From Termitomyces sp. T153 (taxonomy: Eukaryota > Basidiomycota > Agaricomycetes > Agaricales > Lyophyllaceae): a stretch of DNA of 64,000 nt. The position numbers were made by a program, and so were the translations under genes. A model generated the notes under the pieces. The model searched no databases, was not told the DNA's origin, and saw only the letters and a program-made list of their open reading frames with translations. The stretch covers positions 496,001 to 560,000 of the forward strand of contig JACKQL020000022.1 of assembly GCA_018296165.2 (NCBI GenBank), in the 5' to 3' direction. This document shows positions 43,552 through 55,942 of this stretch, in pieces. How positions within the stretch are numbered: position 1 is the first letter of the stretch; every line of letters begins with the position of its first letter.

Positions 43552-45261
43552 TCATATTTCTATTTGATGTTCCACTATCTCATAGAACCTATGCATGGGC
43601 AAGTCTTTGCCCTCTGGATCTATATGTTTGTCTGCTTGAACAAAATCATGGACATCATGAACATCCTCACTGATGTTGCTCACAAAGTATTGTGACAAGC
43701 AGTCCATGACCTTATTGAGCCCACCCTTGACATATGTTATGTCAAATTGATAGTGTAACATATAGTTGATCCATCAACATTGCTGCAGTGACAAATGCAC
43801 TTGAGTCTTAAAGAACTCCAAAGCTTTATAATCCATGATTATATGGATCTTAAAACCCATTAGTTGATCCTCCCATTTCAAGAGGGCTTCCAAGATAGCT
43901 AGTGTCTCCAACTTGTGGGCCACATAATTTTGTTGTGCAGTGGTGAACTTGTGCAACATAAATCCTGCAGGTCTGCAGGTTTGCCAGGTCTTTTCTTGGC
44001 CAAACATGGCCCCTACCCCAGTCTTTGATGCATCACAGATGAGCCATATAGGCTCATCAATATGTGGATTGATTGGTCATATAATCAGCATTTTTGTGCA
44101 AATTTGTTTGACCATCTTGAAGCACTGCTGATGTAGCAGTCACCAATGAAATGGGGACCCATTCTGGGTCATGGCTATGATGGGCCCTGTGTATGCAGTT
44201 ACATCTGGTAAGAAGTTACTAATGCAGTTAACTAATCCAACAAGATGTTGAATATTGTTGTAATTACATGGTGTTTGCCATTATTGTATACAATCAAGTT
44301 TATCAGAGTCTGGGTGTATTCCCTGTGCATCTATGACATGCCCCAAGCAGTCTATGCTGTCAGCATACAATTCACATTTCTTCCACTTGAAGTAGAAGCT
44401 AGCTTTCCTTAGTTGTTCAAATACAACTCATAAGTGCTGCTCATGCTCCTCCATGGAGTCTGAAAAGATGAAAATATTGTCTAGATAGACATGCATAAAC
44501 TTTCTGATTACATCTTGGAATATGGAAGTCATTAACCTCTGAAAGGTGGCTGGTGCATTACAGTTACCAATCTGCATTATGTTACTCACAAATGTCCCCA
44601 TCGAGAATGTGAACAATGTCTTTGGAATGTCCTTCACTCATATGCATACTTGTTCATAGGCATCCATAAGGTCAATCTTTGACCTGTACTTAGCCTTTGC
44701 TATGTATGCTCAAATCACTTCCTGATCAAGCAGTGGCATAATGTCCTTGATGGTGTTATTGTTGTGCTGCTATGCATCCAAAGCAGTTTGTAACATGCCA
44801 TCTTTCTTGGGAATACACAGTAGAGGTGCAGCTTGCATCACAGGGCATGGTTTCCACCACTTTGCATTGATATATCTATTCATCTTCTCACAAAGCTGAT
44901 CTTGCAGTGCTTGTGGGCAGCAAGGAAGATGGTACTTGTACTGCTTATTCTCATCTATGAGATTGATTTCATGGTTCACTTCCTTCCATGGGGGAAGCTC
45001 CTCTTTCATTCCATTTACTATATTAGCAAACTCTTGCTGCCATTGCTGGTGCAGTTGTGGAATATCCTCTTCCATTAGGCCTTGGGCCTTTTGCTTACCT
45101 ATACCAATGCTCTTTGGATGTGGTTGCACCTGCTCAGGTTCAAATTGCTCTCTGAGCACTTGTAAGTGTGCTTCCCCAGAGTTCTCCATTCTCATCCTCA
45201 GTGGAGGTTGTGATACCACCAACCTCATCAACCACTGTACACTTCTTGCCTTCAGCAACAT
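43552..45261 (-). pseudogene. gypsy-D reverse transcriptase and RNase H
   Basis: The RT region has PLLCIPKKDGMLQTALDA near 44780-44830, KIDLMDAYEQV near 44660-44690, GNCNAPATFQRLMTSIFQD and the catalytic HVYLDNIFIFSD near 44460-44510. The codons GAC AAT give YLDN for the expected YLDD. The thumb with DCLGHVIDAQGIHPDSDKL lies near 44290-44350. RNase H has LICDASKTGVGAMFG (about 44000-44045), HKLETLAILEALLKWEDQL and the C-terminal block near 43690-43750. Stops interrupt at several places. Confidence 0.85.
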
Positions 45262-46157
45262 ACTATCAAATGTTATGTCTGATGGCTCAGATATCTTGTC
45301 ATCAAATGGCTGATAGTAAACCTCACCCCTGGGTTAGAATGATCTAGCCCACTTCTGTGCCACCATTAAGGCTACCACCTCATTCCACTCTGTGGGCATG
45401 CAAGGGTCATAAGTCCATTGCAAGTCCAGTGGTGGCACTGGTCAATCCTAAAAGGATCTCACACTGTTTGTCATTTCTACTATGCTTGCAGCACTCTGCT
45501 GATGTGCTCTCTTTTTGACTTTGTCTGTAATGAGGTCCTCCACTCTAACTCTGGAGCTTGTTGGTTGACACTCCAACACTCTGATTGATACTTGCTTAGC
45601 ACAAGTTTTTCTGTGTAAATTAGCCTTGTCAGGCCTCTTCACAGCTCTTTTACTCAGTACACTTGGCTTATCCATCTCTTCCCCCCTTTCCAGAGTTCCA
45701 AGAAACTCTTGTTCAGTCATCAGGACTGCTAGTGCATCTGCTGGCAGACTGGCCATTAGAGCTAGCTCCTCAGCCATGTCCTCCACTATTGCACTCCCAT
45801 GACCTTCTAGTTAGTCTTGACCATTGCAACACTTTTCTGTGGCACTATACCAATGCAGTCAGCCATCAGTGTCTGCCAGTAACACCTTCTCAACCCTCAA
45901 CAGTACTCCACTGATGACAACCCTATTGTTTGCAAAGTTGAGATTGACTTTATTTCTATACATGAAAGGTGTACCAATAATCATATCATAGCAATCAAGG
46001 GCTCCATTAGCTCATGAATGTGTATAGCATGCACATGCACAAACTGGGGTGTAATGCCTGTAGTGGTACTCCCAGAGTCCCACAGCATCCAAGCCAGATG
46101 TCAATCAACATTTACATACATCACTAGACACTCCTTCTCCTAAAGAGTATAATGTAG
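45262..46157 (-). pseudogene. gypsy-D protease and linker
   Basis: A retropepsin active site, WDSGSTTTGITPQFV, has its Asp codon at 46079-46077. The rest of the protease is badly frameshifted. An Ala/Glu/Arg-rich linker frame (45448-45786) leads toward RT. Confidence 0.65.
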
Positions 46158-49122
46158 TCATTGCAGCTTATCAGCTGCCTTCTGTAAGATTACACATTGC
46201 ATACAAACATGTCTATCCTCCTGGTGCTCAGTCAGAGCAAACAGATGCTCCTCCTTGTCATTATGAGCATAGTAGTCATTGTCATACATGTCCACCAAGA
46301 CATATTTGTCCCTGTTAATATGGACACTCTCAGCATCATCCACTTTGGATTGCTCCTCCACCTTCTGAGGGGCCTCCTCATCATCAATGAGCTCTTCTAG
46401 TTCCCCTGCAGCATTGCTCTCAACTGCTGCTGTATGAGCTGCTTGGACTTGTGCTCTCAGTGCTATGCACTCCTTAGCCAAGTGACCCATCCAGCCACAG
46501 TTGTAACACCTTGGCACACTTCTACCAAGCTTGTACCCAGCTTTGCAGCCACACAGTGCAGCCTTGGAAAGACCCCCTTTTTTCAGGCCATCCTGAGCCA
46601 CCCTTTGGCCAGCTTGACCCACTCCAGTCCCATACTGGATGTTCTTTGCTGCTGGTCCATTACCAGCTGGTCCTGTTCCAGGCCTATGGCCTGCTGGCAC
46701 TGTATGCTGAACTACAAACTGAGGATTGCAGTTCTGTTCCATCTTGGACTGTTTTGCCAGGAAGATTCCAACCTTTATTGGTTGATAACTTTCTTTCATG
46801 CAGTAAGTGCTGCACTGATCATAATGCATCACAGTCTGCATGGACTGCTTGTAGCATATGGCATATGCTAGGAACTCAGTCACCATATTGACTTCTGGTG
46901 AAAGGTTATCATTGCATATCAGCATGCAATGCATCTCAGGTGGCATTCCATCTAGGAATGTTTCCCAAATGGTAAATTTGTCTGAGTAGATGGCCATATT
47001 TTGAGCATGACCCACAAGGTTGTCATAAAAGATCTGAACACCCATTTGAGTGCCATATACTGCAGTTCTAAAGGCTTCACAAGCCTCTTGCATAGTTGCT
47101 GCATTTAAAAATCAATCATATAAACCAATCAAGACCTCCTTGAAGGTCCAATCATGCTTGTCCCAATTTGTATGCAGGACATGCTTGTGGAACCAGTTTT
47201 GCACCTCTCCATCTACAAATTCATGGATCACAAAAATGCATTCCTGGTCCATATCATCCCCACCATAACAGCAAGCTGCTAAGTGGTAGCAGATGTCCAT
47301 GGCCCAGTCTTCCAGCTGGGAGAACTTGTGCCCTCCCACATAAGCTTATATATGCTTTCTATCAGCTCAACAAAGCTTGACCCCATTGGAAAACTTGAAC
47401 CTGACTCCTAAGAAATCATTGACTAGCTGGTTGAGGTAGTCATGCATATGATCCATATGGATCCTGACCACTTCATTCATTCCTGGCATGCTAGCACACA
47501 GTTCATGAGGTTGGGGCATTGACCATGCCCTGATAGCTTGATACAGATGCCCCTCTGTCCCACATTTGTGACACAGCACCTTAGGCACCCAGGATACTGG
47601 TGTTTCTGTCTGACAACAAAGGGGTCTACAATTGTCACAACAATCTCATTCATCCTGGTTGTCACCATGCCAACCACATCCACAATCATTATGGTGGCCA
47701 TTGTTACCACTTCCATCCCCCAGATCTCCATCTGGTTCTCCAGTTCTTGTGGCAAATTGTTGCCTCATATCATCCATTGGTGTAACACCTTCATGGCCTT
47801 CAAAGACTACACCTTGGTCATCTATGACCAATTCACCTCATTCCCACAAATCCTGATTGCAGATGCATTGATAATTAATGTGCTCATTCCAATTGTCTGC
47901 TAGAGGAACTCACCTCACTACACAGCACAGCACACCTAGATCACCTGGCATGCTTTTTTTGTGTGCCTCTTCCTTGATAGTAATGTGTTATTGAGGCATC
48001 TTCATCTCCAGCAGTCCCTCCACATCATCTTCATCTGCAGGGTTAGATGTGGCAGTCTCTACCTCTGATAGTGCCCAACAAGGCAGTCTGCTAGTAGTAA
48101 CTTGCCACCATGCAGTGCTTTGATGTCTCTTGTAGTCCTGCTGGGACTCATTTGCTTGTCTCAGCACATTCAAGATATCCATTGCTTCAGAAATGTCTGG
48201 TGCACATTGATGCAACACAGTGTTGTAGTCCACAGACTCAGCTGATGTGGCTGTTGATGTTGCTGTCCCTCAGGCTGCCTTGCACTTGATGTACTCATTG
48301 AGCTCAAACTCAAATATACAAATGAATAATTCAATATATTCAGTCAAGTCTGACCTAGGTACATGCTGGCCTCTATCAGCTAATAGCTGTAAGAGCTTCA
48401 CCACATAAAGCTGTAGGTGCTTTTGCATTGACTCCTTGTTAACCATTGGAAAACAGTCCAATACCAGCCAATGCTGGACAGCTAAAGTCAATAACAACCA
48501 CCTATCTTCCTCTTTGTCAGAAGAATCCAGTTCAGGCTCCAAGCCCAGAACTTTCTGGGGGCTCTTGTGCCTCACCTGTGGCTCTTGGCCACTCCCTCTC
48601 AGCTGCTCCATTGTTTAAGGCACCTTCAGCACCTCTTATCCAGTCCACTTCATCTGTCTGGTTACTGTTGCTGGACTTGCTCCCAGTTCTTGTGTTGTCT
48701 TCTCCAACACTATATCCTGTCCTTGCTTCACCCCTTGTTCAGGCAGCACACTCCAGAATGAGTACTATGTGCTAGTGCACTACTCTGTGTAGTGTCCACA
48801 TACTGGACAGTTCCACTCATTGCCACTGGGGCAAGCATTGTAGTCTTGGGCAGGGTTGGGTAGAGTAAGGATGCCAAATTTGTTGCTGGCAGCAATGCTC
48901 TCAATGCAAACAATCTCTCCTCTGGTCTGGACCCAGTGTTCAAGATTGACTTCATCTGTGAAACAGATAGCCTACCCAGCATTCCAAAGCTCTCACTCAT
49001 GTTGCAAGCTACCCTGTCATCCTATTTCTGAGGGGGCTGGTACTTTGATGCTGGAAGCATCTCTATTGGTTGAGAGCCACCAGCTGGCTCTATCAAACCT
49101 GGTGGTTGATCACTTGAACTAG
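46158..49122 (-). pseudogene. gypsy-D gag
   Basis: A start-like ATG lies near 49122 (MASSSDQPPGLIEPAGGSQP). An acidic, Gln-rich N-terminal region follows (48611-47990). The capsid-like region spans 47340-46900 with EVQNWFHKHVL and ETFLDGMPPEMHCMLI. A zinc knuckle, CYNCGWMGHLAKEC (C-x2-C-x4-H-x4-C), lies near 46470-46510, followed by an acidic tail. Stops occur at several Arg, Gln and Trp positions. Gag would form the particle and bind RNA; this copy is decayed. Confidence 0.8.
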
Positions 49123-49439
49123 CCATGGAAATGTTGCTTTATCATGGCTGAAAAGAAGTCCAGAAGTTTGATGGATGTTGTCTTGTTCAGTAACAAAAGC
49201 CCAGAGTCTAAATCCAATAGCAGAAGATTCAAAAAAATGTAGCTGTGGGCTACAGATAGAACAATCTTGTTTGTATCATGCCATAGCTGAATCAGACCAA
49301 AATATCAGATTAGACTAGATACATTGTGAATACAAGATGTTGTCTTATGTAATCTATTGTTTACTCATGTTAGCATTGCTACTGCAATGACTATTAGAAC
49401 TACTGTAACAAATATAAGGAATAATCCATTACAGGACTG
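49123..49439. other. Interval between gypsy-D gag and Helitron copy 2
   Basis: AT-rich sequence. I see no LTR terminus, gene or repeat in it. Confidence 0.5.
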
Positions 49440-51708
49440 GAGGGATGAAATCAAGGAACACCTTGATGCCAGATACATTTCTGCAGCTGAATCATGCTGG
49501 CACATCTTTGAATTCAACATGCATGGAGAATATCCCCCTGTGTACTGGTTACTCTGCATTTGGAATTTGGAGGACCAACATGAAGTCTACTTTCAGGATA
49601 ATGAACTTTTGGAGATGATAGCTGCCAGGCCTAATGCAGACAAAACTGCACTCACTGCTTGGTTTGAAGCCAATTCTAGATCCCCTAATAACAAGACCAC
49701 CTACCAAAGCTTTCCAACAAAGTTTGTCTATAAAGCTTCCAAAAGAACTTGGAAGGAGAGGCAAAGAGGAGCAGCTATTGGAAGGATGCACTTTGCTTCA
49801 CCAAAACAGGGAGAAAGGTTCTACCTCAGGATGCTCCTAACAGTTGTGATCAATGCAACATCATGGGCTGATTTCAGAACAGTCAATGGCTACACCTTCC
49901 TACTTACAAGGAGGCATGCAAGGCCCTTGGTCTTTTAGAACATGATGCAGAATGGAGGCAATATCTTGCTGAAGCTGCTCCAATTCAATACAGCTCTTTT
50001 GCACTATCCTATACCACTGTGCTCCCACCACTCCAGAGGCTCTATGGGATAAATTCAAGCACTCCATTTGTGATGATCTTCAACACAGATTGGAGAACAT
50101 CTGGCAGTACAGGGACAGAGTCTTTACTGATGAAGATGTCTATAACTATGGCCTTCATCTGATCAATGACAACCTGAAGAATTTTGGCAAGACTCTTCAA
50201 AACTTTCCCAACATGCCAGAATCCCAACAAGTTTGGAATGTGATTCCAGGCAAGTTGGCCATTGTATAAAGAGTTGACATTAATACTAATCAAATGATTT
50301 TAGGGAATAGACTGTTGCAAGAAGAAATTGATCATGATGTTGAGGAGTTGAAGAGAAGAGTGGGTGGAAACAAGACCAGGTTTAATGGTGAGCAACTGGG
50401 GGCCTTCAATGAAGTTATGAACTCTGTGGACAACAACTTGGGCAAGATGATATTCATTCACAGTGCAGGTGGATGTGGCAAAACATTTGTGTGCAACACT
50501 TTGGCTTCTGCTGTTTGGTCCAATGGAGATGTGGCATTATGTGTAGCATCATCTGGAATTGCTGCCTTATTGCTGGAGGGTGGTAGAACTGCACATTCAA
50601 GGTTCAAAATCCCCATTCCTGCTTTGGATACATCCATTGCCAATATCAAAAGAGGAACTCAGTTGTCTCAACTCTTACTCCAGACCAAAGTTGTCATCTG
50701 GGATGAAGTCCCAATGCAACACAAAAATGTCATTGACTCTGTGGATTGAGGATTCAGAGACATCTTGGAAAAGGATGTTCCTTTGGTGGAGCAACTGTGG
50801 TGTTTGGAGGAGATTTTTAGCAAACTCTCCCAGTTATTGAACAAGGACACTTAGGAATCAGATTCAAGTCCACTACTTTGTTCAAACCATGAGATTGGAT
50901 CAGACTCCTGATAAAATTGCTCATGCAGCTTGGTTATTGGATGTTGGTGCTGGAAGAAATGCTAGGGCTGGAGAAACAGTACAACTTCCAGAAACTATGA
51001 TCTGTGATGACAATTCTGTCACTAAATTGATCTCTTCCACTTATCCTCATATTGACCATCATCAAGATGATCAATATTACCTGGACCATACCATTATCTC
51101 TGGCAAGAACTCTGATGTAAAGGATATCAACTCAGAAGTTCTGCAGAAATGTCCAGGAGAAGAGAAAATCATGATGGGAATTGCAATGGCCTCAGATTGT
51201 ATCCAATGAAATTCTCAACTCTCTCAGAGCCAGCAGTTTGCTTTGGCTAAATTGGCTCTGAATATTGGTGTTCCTGTCATGCTGCTCAGGAATCTGGATA
51301 CAACTGAAGGACTTTGCAATGAAACAAGAATGATTGTCACCCAGATCAGCAGTAGAGTTCTCAGATGTTAGATCATCAGTGGGCATGCCAAGTTTGCAGG
51401 ATCAATTGTTTTGATTCCAAGAATTAACATGGATGTCTCTGAAGAGGATTTGCCAATTCCATTGCATAGGAGACAATCTCCAGTTTGATTGGCCTTTGCT
51501 ATGACAATCAACAAGTCTCAGGGTCAACTAGTCAAACATGTTGGATTGGACCTTCTATCAGAAGTTTTTGCACATGGCCAACTTTATATTGCACTTTCTT
51601 GGTGCATATCAGGAGATCATATCAAGGTCATTTTGGACTTAGAAAACACATCAAGAAAGACTGCAAATATTGTCTATCAAGAATTCCTGAATGGTTTACA
51701 GATGTAAG
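49440..51708 (+). pseudogene. Helitron copy 2 Rep fragment and Pif1-like helicase
   Basis: It starts RDEIKEHLDARYISA, downstream of the catalytic tyrosines. A GC-AG intron at 50250-50303 matches intron 2 of copy 1. The helicase part has the Walker A GGCGKT near 50475 and VVIWDE near 50695, then a TGA at 50747-50749, a deletion removing the region after GGDF, and more stops before the end at 51708. INKSQGQ is still readable near 51510. Confidence 0.85.
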
Positions 51709-51908
51709 TGTGACTTTTGATGGATAACTTCTATGAACTTCAGCACTTAATGTATATAGCCTGACAGTGTAGTATAGATATTCTGAATTCTTTACAAATG
51801 TAAGTCTGACAGTTTAAATAATTCCTTAGTTAGTACTAACTTTTCTGATTTTCAGCATCTCTAATATATACCGGTGGATATTGTAGTATTTTGTCAATAA
51901 TGTAATAT
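49440..51908 (+). mobile_element. Truncated Helitron copy 2
   Basis: It aligns with the first Helitron from about 29296 to 31858, so it lacks the Rep HUH and tyrosine region, the 59-bp repeats and both termini. It has internal deletions against copy 1 (for example near 50850 and 51165). A 309-bp tract (50421-50729) is identical to 30285-30593, although the flanking sequence differs by about 10%. Confidence 0.88.
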
Positions 51909-52029
51909 AGGGACCACTTCTTGAACCTGAACCATCATCTGCAGACCATGGGAACTCAAGTAATCTTACTCCAGGGGAACACAGAAACAGGGAAAGGCAG
52001 ACTAGAAGAACATAAAAACCTCTTGTATT
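51909..52029. other. Short unassigned interval left of LTR-E
   Basis: Nothing recognised. It is contiguous with 53178 onward once LTR-E and one GTATT copy are removed. Confidence 0.5.
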
Positions 52030-53177
52030 TGTCACGACCCATTCCCTGGACCCCCATACATCACCTGACAAACCCCTGTCCCCCCAGAACCTATCCCAAC
52101 GCTTTGTCAAACTCCTCCAGCACTCCGCGCCTACTCCGGCTAACTCCGACGCATTTTCGGCTAACTCTGATGGCCCCCTGGCCAACTCTGACATCTTCCC
52201 TGCAGCTGCCAGTGCTTTCCCTGGACTTCCTGAGCCCCTGGGACCACTCCCCCACCATGCCTGACCCCATTACACATCATCAACTCAACACCCTGGCTCT
52301 CCCAACTTACCCTGGAGTATCACAACAATCCCAAAACAGACTGTGTCAACAATTGATCCCATCAACATATCAATGCGGCCTGCCCTCTGGTCATAACCTA
52401 CACACATTGACTCCATTGAGCTCTGCCAAGCCCTGCCACTACAACTGATGTTCCTGAAGCTCTTCAGTAGTCAGTATATAAGACATAGAGTAGCTCCTCA
52501 TACTCTAGTCTTGAGATTACCTACTTATATACCTACCTGCCTTTCCTGACGTGTTCCTGATTGTTTCTTCTTGTGTTTTGTGTTCCATGTCTCATTTTCC
52601 TTATTCTCAGTCTCCCAGTCTTATCTCATCTCTATTCTGTTATCTTTTTGTTATCGTTCTGTGTCTCCACCTGAATCTATTCTTGTTCTTGTCTCATCTC
52701 CATCTCATTTAGTTTGACTCTGTCTCATCTCATTGATTCTGTCTATTGTGTTCAAGTCCTCTCAACCATAACGTCCTCACAAACTCCGCAGTTATGATTA
52801 TGAACCTCTGACACTCTTTTACCAACTCCAAACCCCACTACATGCTCAGCTCTGAACCCCATCAATCCTGTTGATCCCCCGTCAGAACTCCAGCTCCGCT
52901 TCTGTCATCCGTGTAGCCTCTGCCTCCTCTGCACCCACAATACTCACACATGGACTTATGCCTGAACTCCACCAAGCCCATCCCCTGTCCCCGCAAATCA
53001 TCCTCTACTCCTCCAGACCTCCCCGGACTTGCTTGGACCAATCTCCACTAACTATCCTCACAAGTCCCCAATGTTTAGAACACCTCTGAGTGCCCGGTTG
53101 TCAGTGCAGGAAATCACGTCCGCCTAGTAAGGACTCGCCCAGTGTAGCTGAGCCCCCATGGTCAGTGGAACCTAACA
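52030..53177 (+). repeat. Solo LTR-E (gypsy, related to family A)
   Basis: 1148 bp from TGTCACGACCC to CCTAACA, with a perfect 5-bp duplication GTATT (52025-52029, 53178-53182). It has a TATATAAG box, and the primer 12-mer reads AGTCTTGAGATT (52507-52518), one mismatch from the family motif. The last 65 bp match the other LTR families. It keeps some CpGs and has lost others, an intermediate age. Confidence 0.93.
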
Positions 53178-53182
53178 GTATT

Positions 53183-53839
53183 CACATATAAATCAAACTC
53201 TAAATACCTACAAGTTGATGAAGTGAAAGATGCCCCCAGGAAGTGGAGGAGGAGGTAGTCAGACAAGACCATCAACACAGTCAGCTTGCATCATGAGAGC
53301 CATGGCTGAGCAAGAGCCATGACTGAGCAAGAGCCAAAAGTCAACATGGCAGAAAGTGCAATGGAATGGCTGAGCAACATGTAAGGGCGACCTCTGGAGG
53401 CTGTGGCTCAATCACATAGCTGGCAAAGGGAAATCCAAAGTCTATTCATTACTGTACAGTGTCTACTGAGATAACTAATCACCTGGCAAAGGAAAATCCA
53501 AAGAGAACAAGTCTGGGGATTCCCTAGGCCAGGTGTGATGCTTCAGAGGTTTCAAAAGTGTGAGAAACAACTGTACAGTATGACAGAGAAAAAAGACACA
53601 AGTGATGTGTCAGCAATTGGTCAGCAGCTACATAAGCCAGTGGCAGTGTCAAAGGGGCCACACTTGTCTAAATTATTGACAGAGAACTGGTGCAGCCTGA
53701 GGGCTGAAACTAGGACCAATAGATAGGGAAAAGGAAGGAGAATAAAGGAAAACTATAACAGAGCAAATCTGACAAGAACTGGAGAAGGAGAAGGGGAAAC
53801 AAGTGAGATGTCTCCTAATACAACAACAAATTCATTGAC
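53183..53839. other. Region upstream of LINE-2 ORF1
   Basis: AG-rich sequence with internal near-repeats (a GAGCAAGAGCCA motif near 53310-53335). It probably contains the LINE-2 5' untranslated region. No boundary or gene can be fixed. Confidence 0.4.
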
Positions 53840-55533
53840 ATGCCTTCAAGTAACCTGGATGCTGGTGTACTGAAGATGGTGCTGCTGCAACTGTTGAGGA
53901 AGTCAGACACACCAATGGAAATCAGGGAAGGAATGCATGCAGTTGCATATAGACTGGACATCATGCTAGTGAAGGAGGCAGAGAAAGGGGTAGCAGAGGT
54001 GGTGGAGAAAGCTATGGAAGGATACAAGGAAGTGCTGGAGAACTTAGCAGAGGTGTTAGTGAAAACTATGAAGGAGATGGTGGAGCAAGTGGGTGAGAGG
54101 AGGGAGGGGGGCTGTGAGGGAGATGAGATGGAAGAAGGTCAGATATGGAAGGTGGAGAGGGGTCAAGGGGGAGGGGGAGTACATGGACTAAAGAGAGGCA
54201 AGATCACATATGTGGACACAGCAAAATGGGTAGAACACAAGTGCTGGAGCACACATGCAATAAGGCAAGGCAGCTAATTGTGGACTTCCCAGCAGGAAGC
54301 ACCACCATCAAAGACCTCACTGAAAGGAAACTGATTGCCAAGGCTAGCATAGCAAAGGACCTTATGGGCATAGCAGAGCTTGACGCCCCTAAAGTAGAGT
54401 TTATGGCAGCATGCAAACTGCAAAATGGGGGAGTCCTCTATGAACTCAGCATGCTGGAGGTGGCAGAGTGGCTGGCCAAACCAGATGTCAGGCCACTTTT
54501 CCTGGAGAAAGTAGGCATGGACACTAAGGTGATGGCCAGGTCCTATCTAATATTTGTTGAATTTGTATCAGTCACTCCTGGAGACCAGCCAGAATTGAGA
54601 ATGAGCAACATAGAAACAGTTAACAGCATGCACCCAGGCAGCCTTGTATTGGCACAATTGGCATGGGCATCACACACCAGATCCAACCCCACCCAAAGAG
54701 TTGCTCACTTGAATATTTTTTGCAGAACAGAGAACAATGCAAATCATGCCATCAGATAAGGACTCATCATAGAAAGGAAGAGGGTGCAGGCTAGGAAGAT
54801 GGATTATGAGCTGAAATGCTGCTTGAAGTGCCAAATGTATGGGAGGGGCCACCTGGCTGATCAGTGTCCATAGGAAAAGGACATCTGCAGTCTGTGTGCA
54901 AAGAGCCACAGGATCAAGGAGTGTGAGGCTACAGACCCAAGGGAATATTCCTGCATCAACTGCAAGGCAAAGGGTCTTCACCACAATCATGCTTCATTCA
55001 CAAGGACATGCCTGACCTTCATAGAAGCCAAGATATGCCTGCTAGACAGGACACCAGAAATGGGATATAAGTACTACCCCACAAACAAGCTATGGACCTG
55101 GCTCAAGGTGGGGGAAACAAGGGCACAGACACCCAGTAGGGGTGGACTCAACATGGAGACACCTGTGGGAGGGGCAATCAGCAGCCTCACTCTTCAGAGA
55201 AAAGGATGGGGATGTCTAGTAGAAGGTGACCCAGAAGTAGGTAGAGGACAATGCCAGGAGACAGAGGCAAGGACCGTGGCACAGGAGCCAAGCCAGACAT
55301 CTGGCAGGCAGAGGCCACTAACACAGACTAAGCTGACAAACTTTGGGTGGGAAGATACAGAGCCTGAAGACAGAACAAACCAACCTGTGCTTACAGCATC
55401 CAAGGGAGAATGCAATGAAATGGAGGGCCTCCTTGGAAAGTCCAGAGAGCTGAATAACAGGTTCAATGAGCTTATAGATGAGATGATTGCACACAGAAGC
55501 AGATTGCAAGAACCATTGCCTGTGCTGCAATGA
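53840..55533 (+). pseudogene. LINE-2 ORF1 (nucleic-acid-binding, zinc knuckles)
   Basis: The N-terminal part is helical (53840-54160) with heptad-like Leu/Val and Glu/Lys-rich repeats, followed by a frame change at 54150-54270. A middle domain (54280-54680) contains LIFVEFVSV. Three cysteine/histidine clusters follow: CLKCQMYGRGHLADQC (about 54819-54866), CSLCAKSHRIKEC and CINCKAKGLHHNHASFTRTC. These match the triple knuckle of Tad-like ORF1 proteins, which coat the element RNA. Stops occur at 54757-54759 and at TAG near 54871. It ends TGA 55531-55533, overlapping the ORF2 start as ATGA. Confidence 0.82.
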
Positions 55534-55653
55534 TGGCACCCACAACAATGGGAGAGCAGATGAGCACTGACAAACTAACCATTTGGCAGCAAAATGTAAA
55601 TAAGTCACTGACTACCCAGCATGCTGTACTGGCAGCAATGAACAATAACATAG

Positions 55654-55915
55654 TGTTGCAGCAGGTTGCAAACAGTGGAAGCACAAACTTATTCTGAGAT
55701 AGGGACAGAGGTTTAGAATCTGGAGTCTCGTATTCAGTAGATGAGAATACATAAGTTATCTGTCTATACATACCTGGAGTCTCGTATTCAGTAGATGAGA
55801 ATACGAGACGTCCAGGGAGTGAAAAAATAATCTACTATCACGTGAGGCAGTATGATGTCGATGGTGTCATAGAAGGAGGTAGAGTTGTGGCACTACTGGC
55901 AATCTGGTTTTGACA
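55654..55915 (-). repeat. copia-2 3' LTR
   Basis: 262 bp, TGTCAAAACC to CTGCAACA on the minus strand. It differs from the 5' LTR only at two CpG sites: CACG here against CATG there, and GTCG here against GTTG there. It includes an internal repeat (GGAGTCTCGTATTCAGTAGA, twice) about 66 bp apart. Confidence 0.95.
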
Positions 55916-55942
55916 CTCCCACCTGACGTAGTGCTCACAACG

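Larger units (their letters stand above)
41928..49122 (-). mobile_element. Ty3/gypsy remnant gypsy-D (no LTRs found)
   Basis: An old, heavily mutated gag-pol with zinc knuckle, protease, RT, RNase H, integrase and chromodomain in Ty3 order. CpG is essentially absent (none in 43501-44220). I recognised no LTR at either end. Helitron copy 2 adjoins the 5' side and orfX the 3' side. Many stops and frameshifts are present. Confidence 0.85.
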
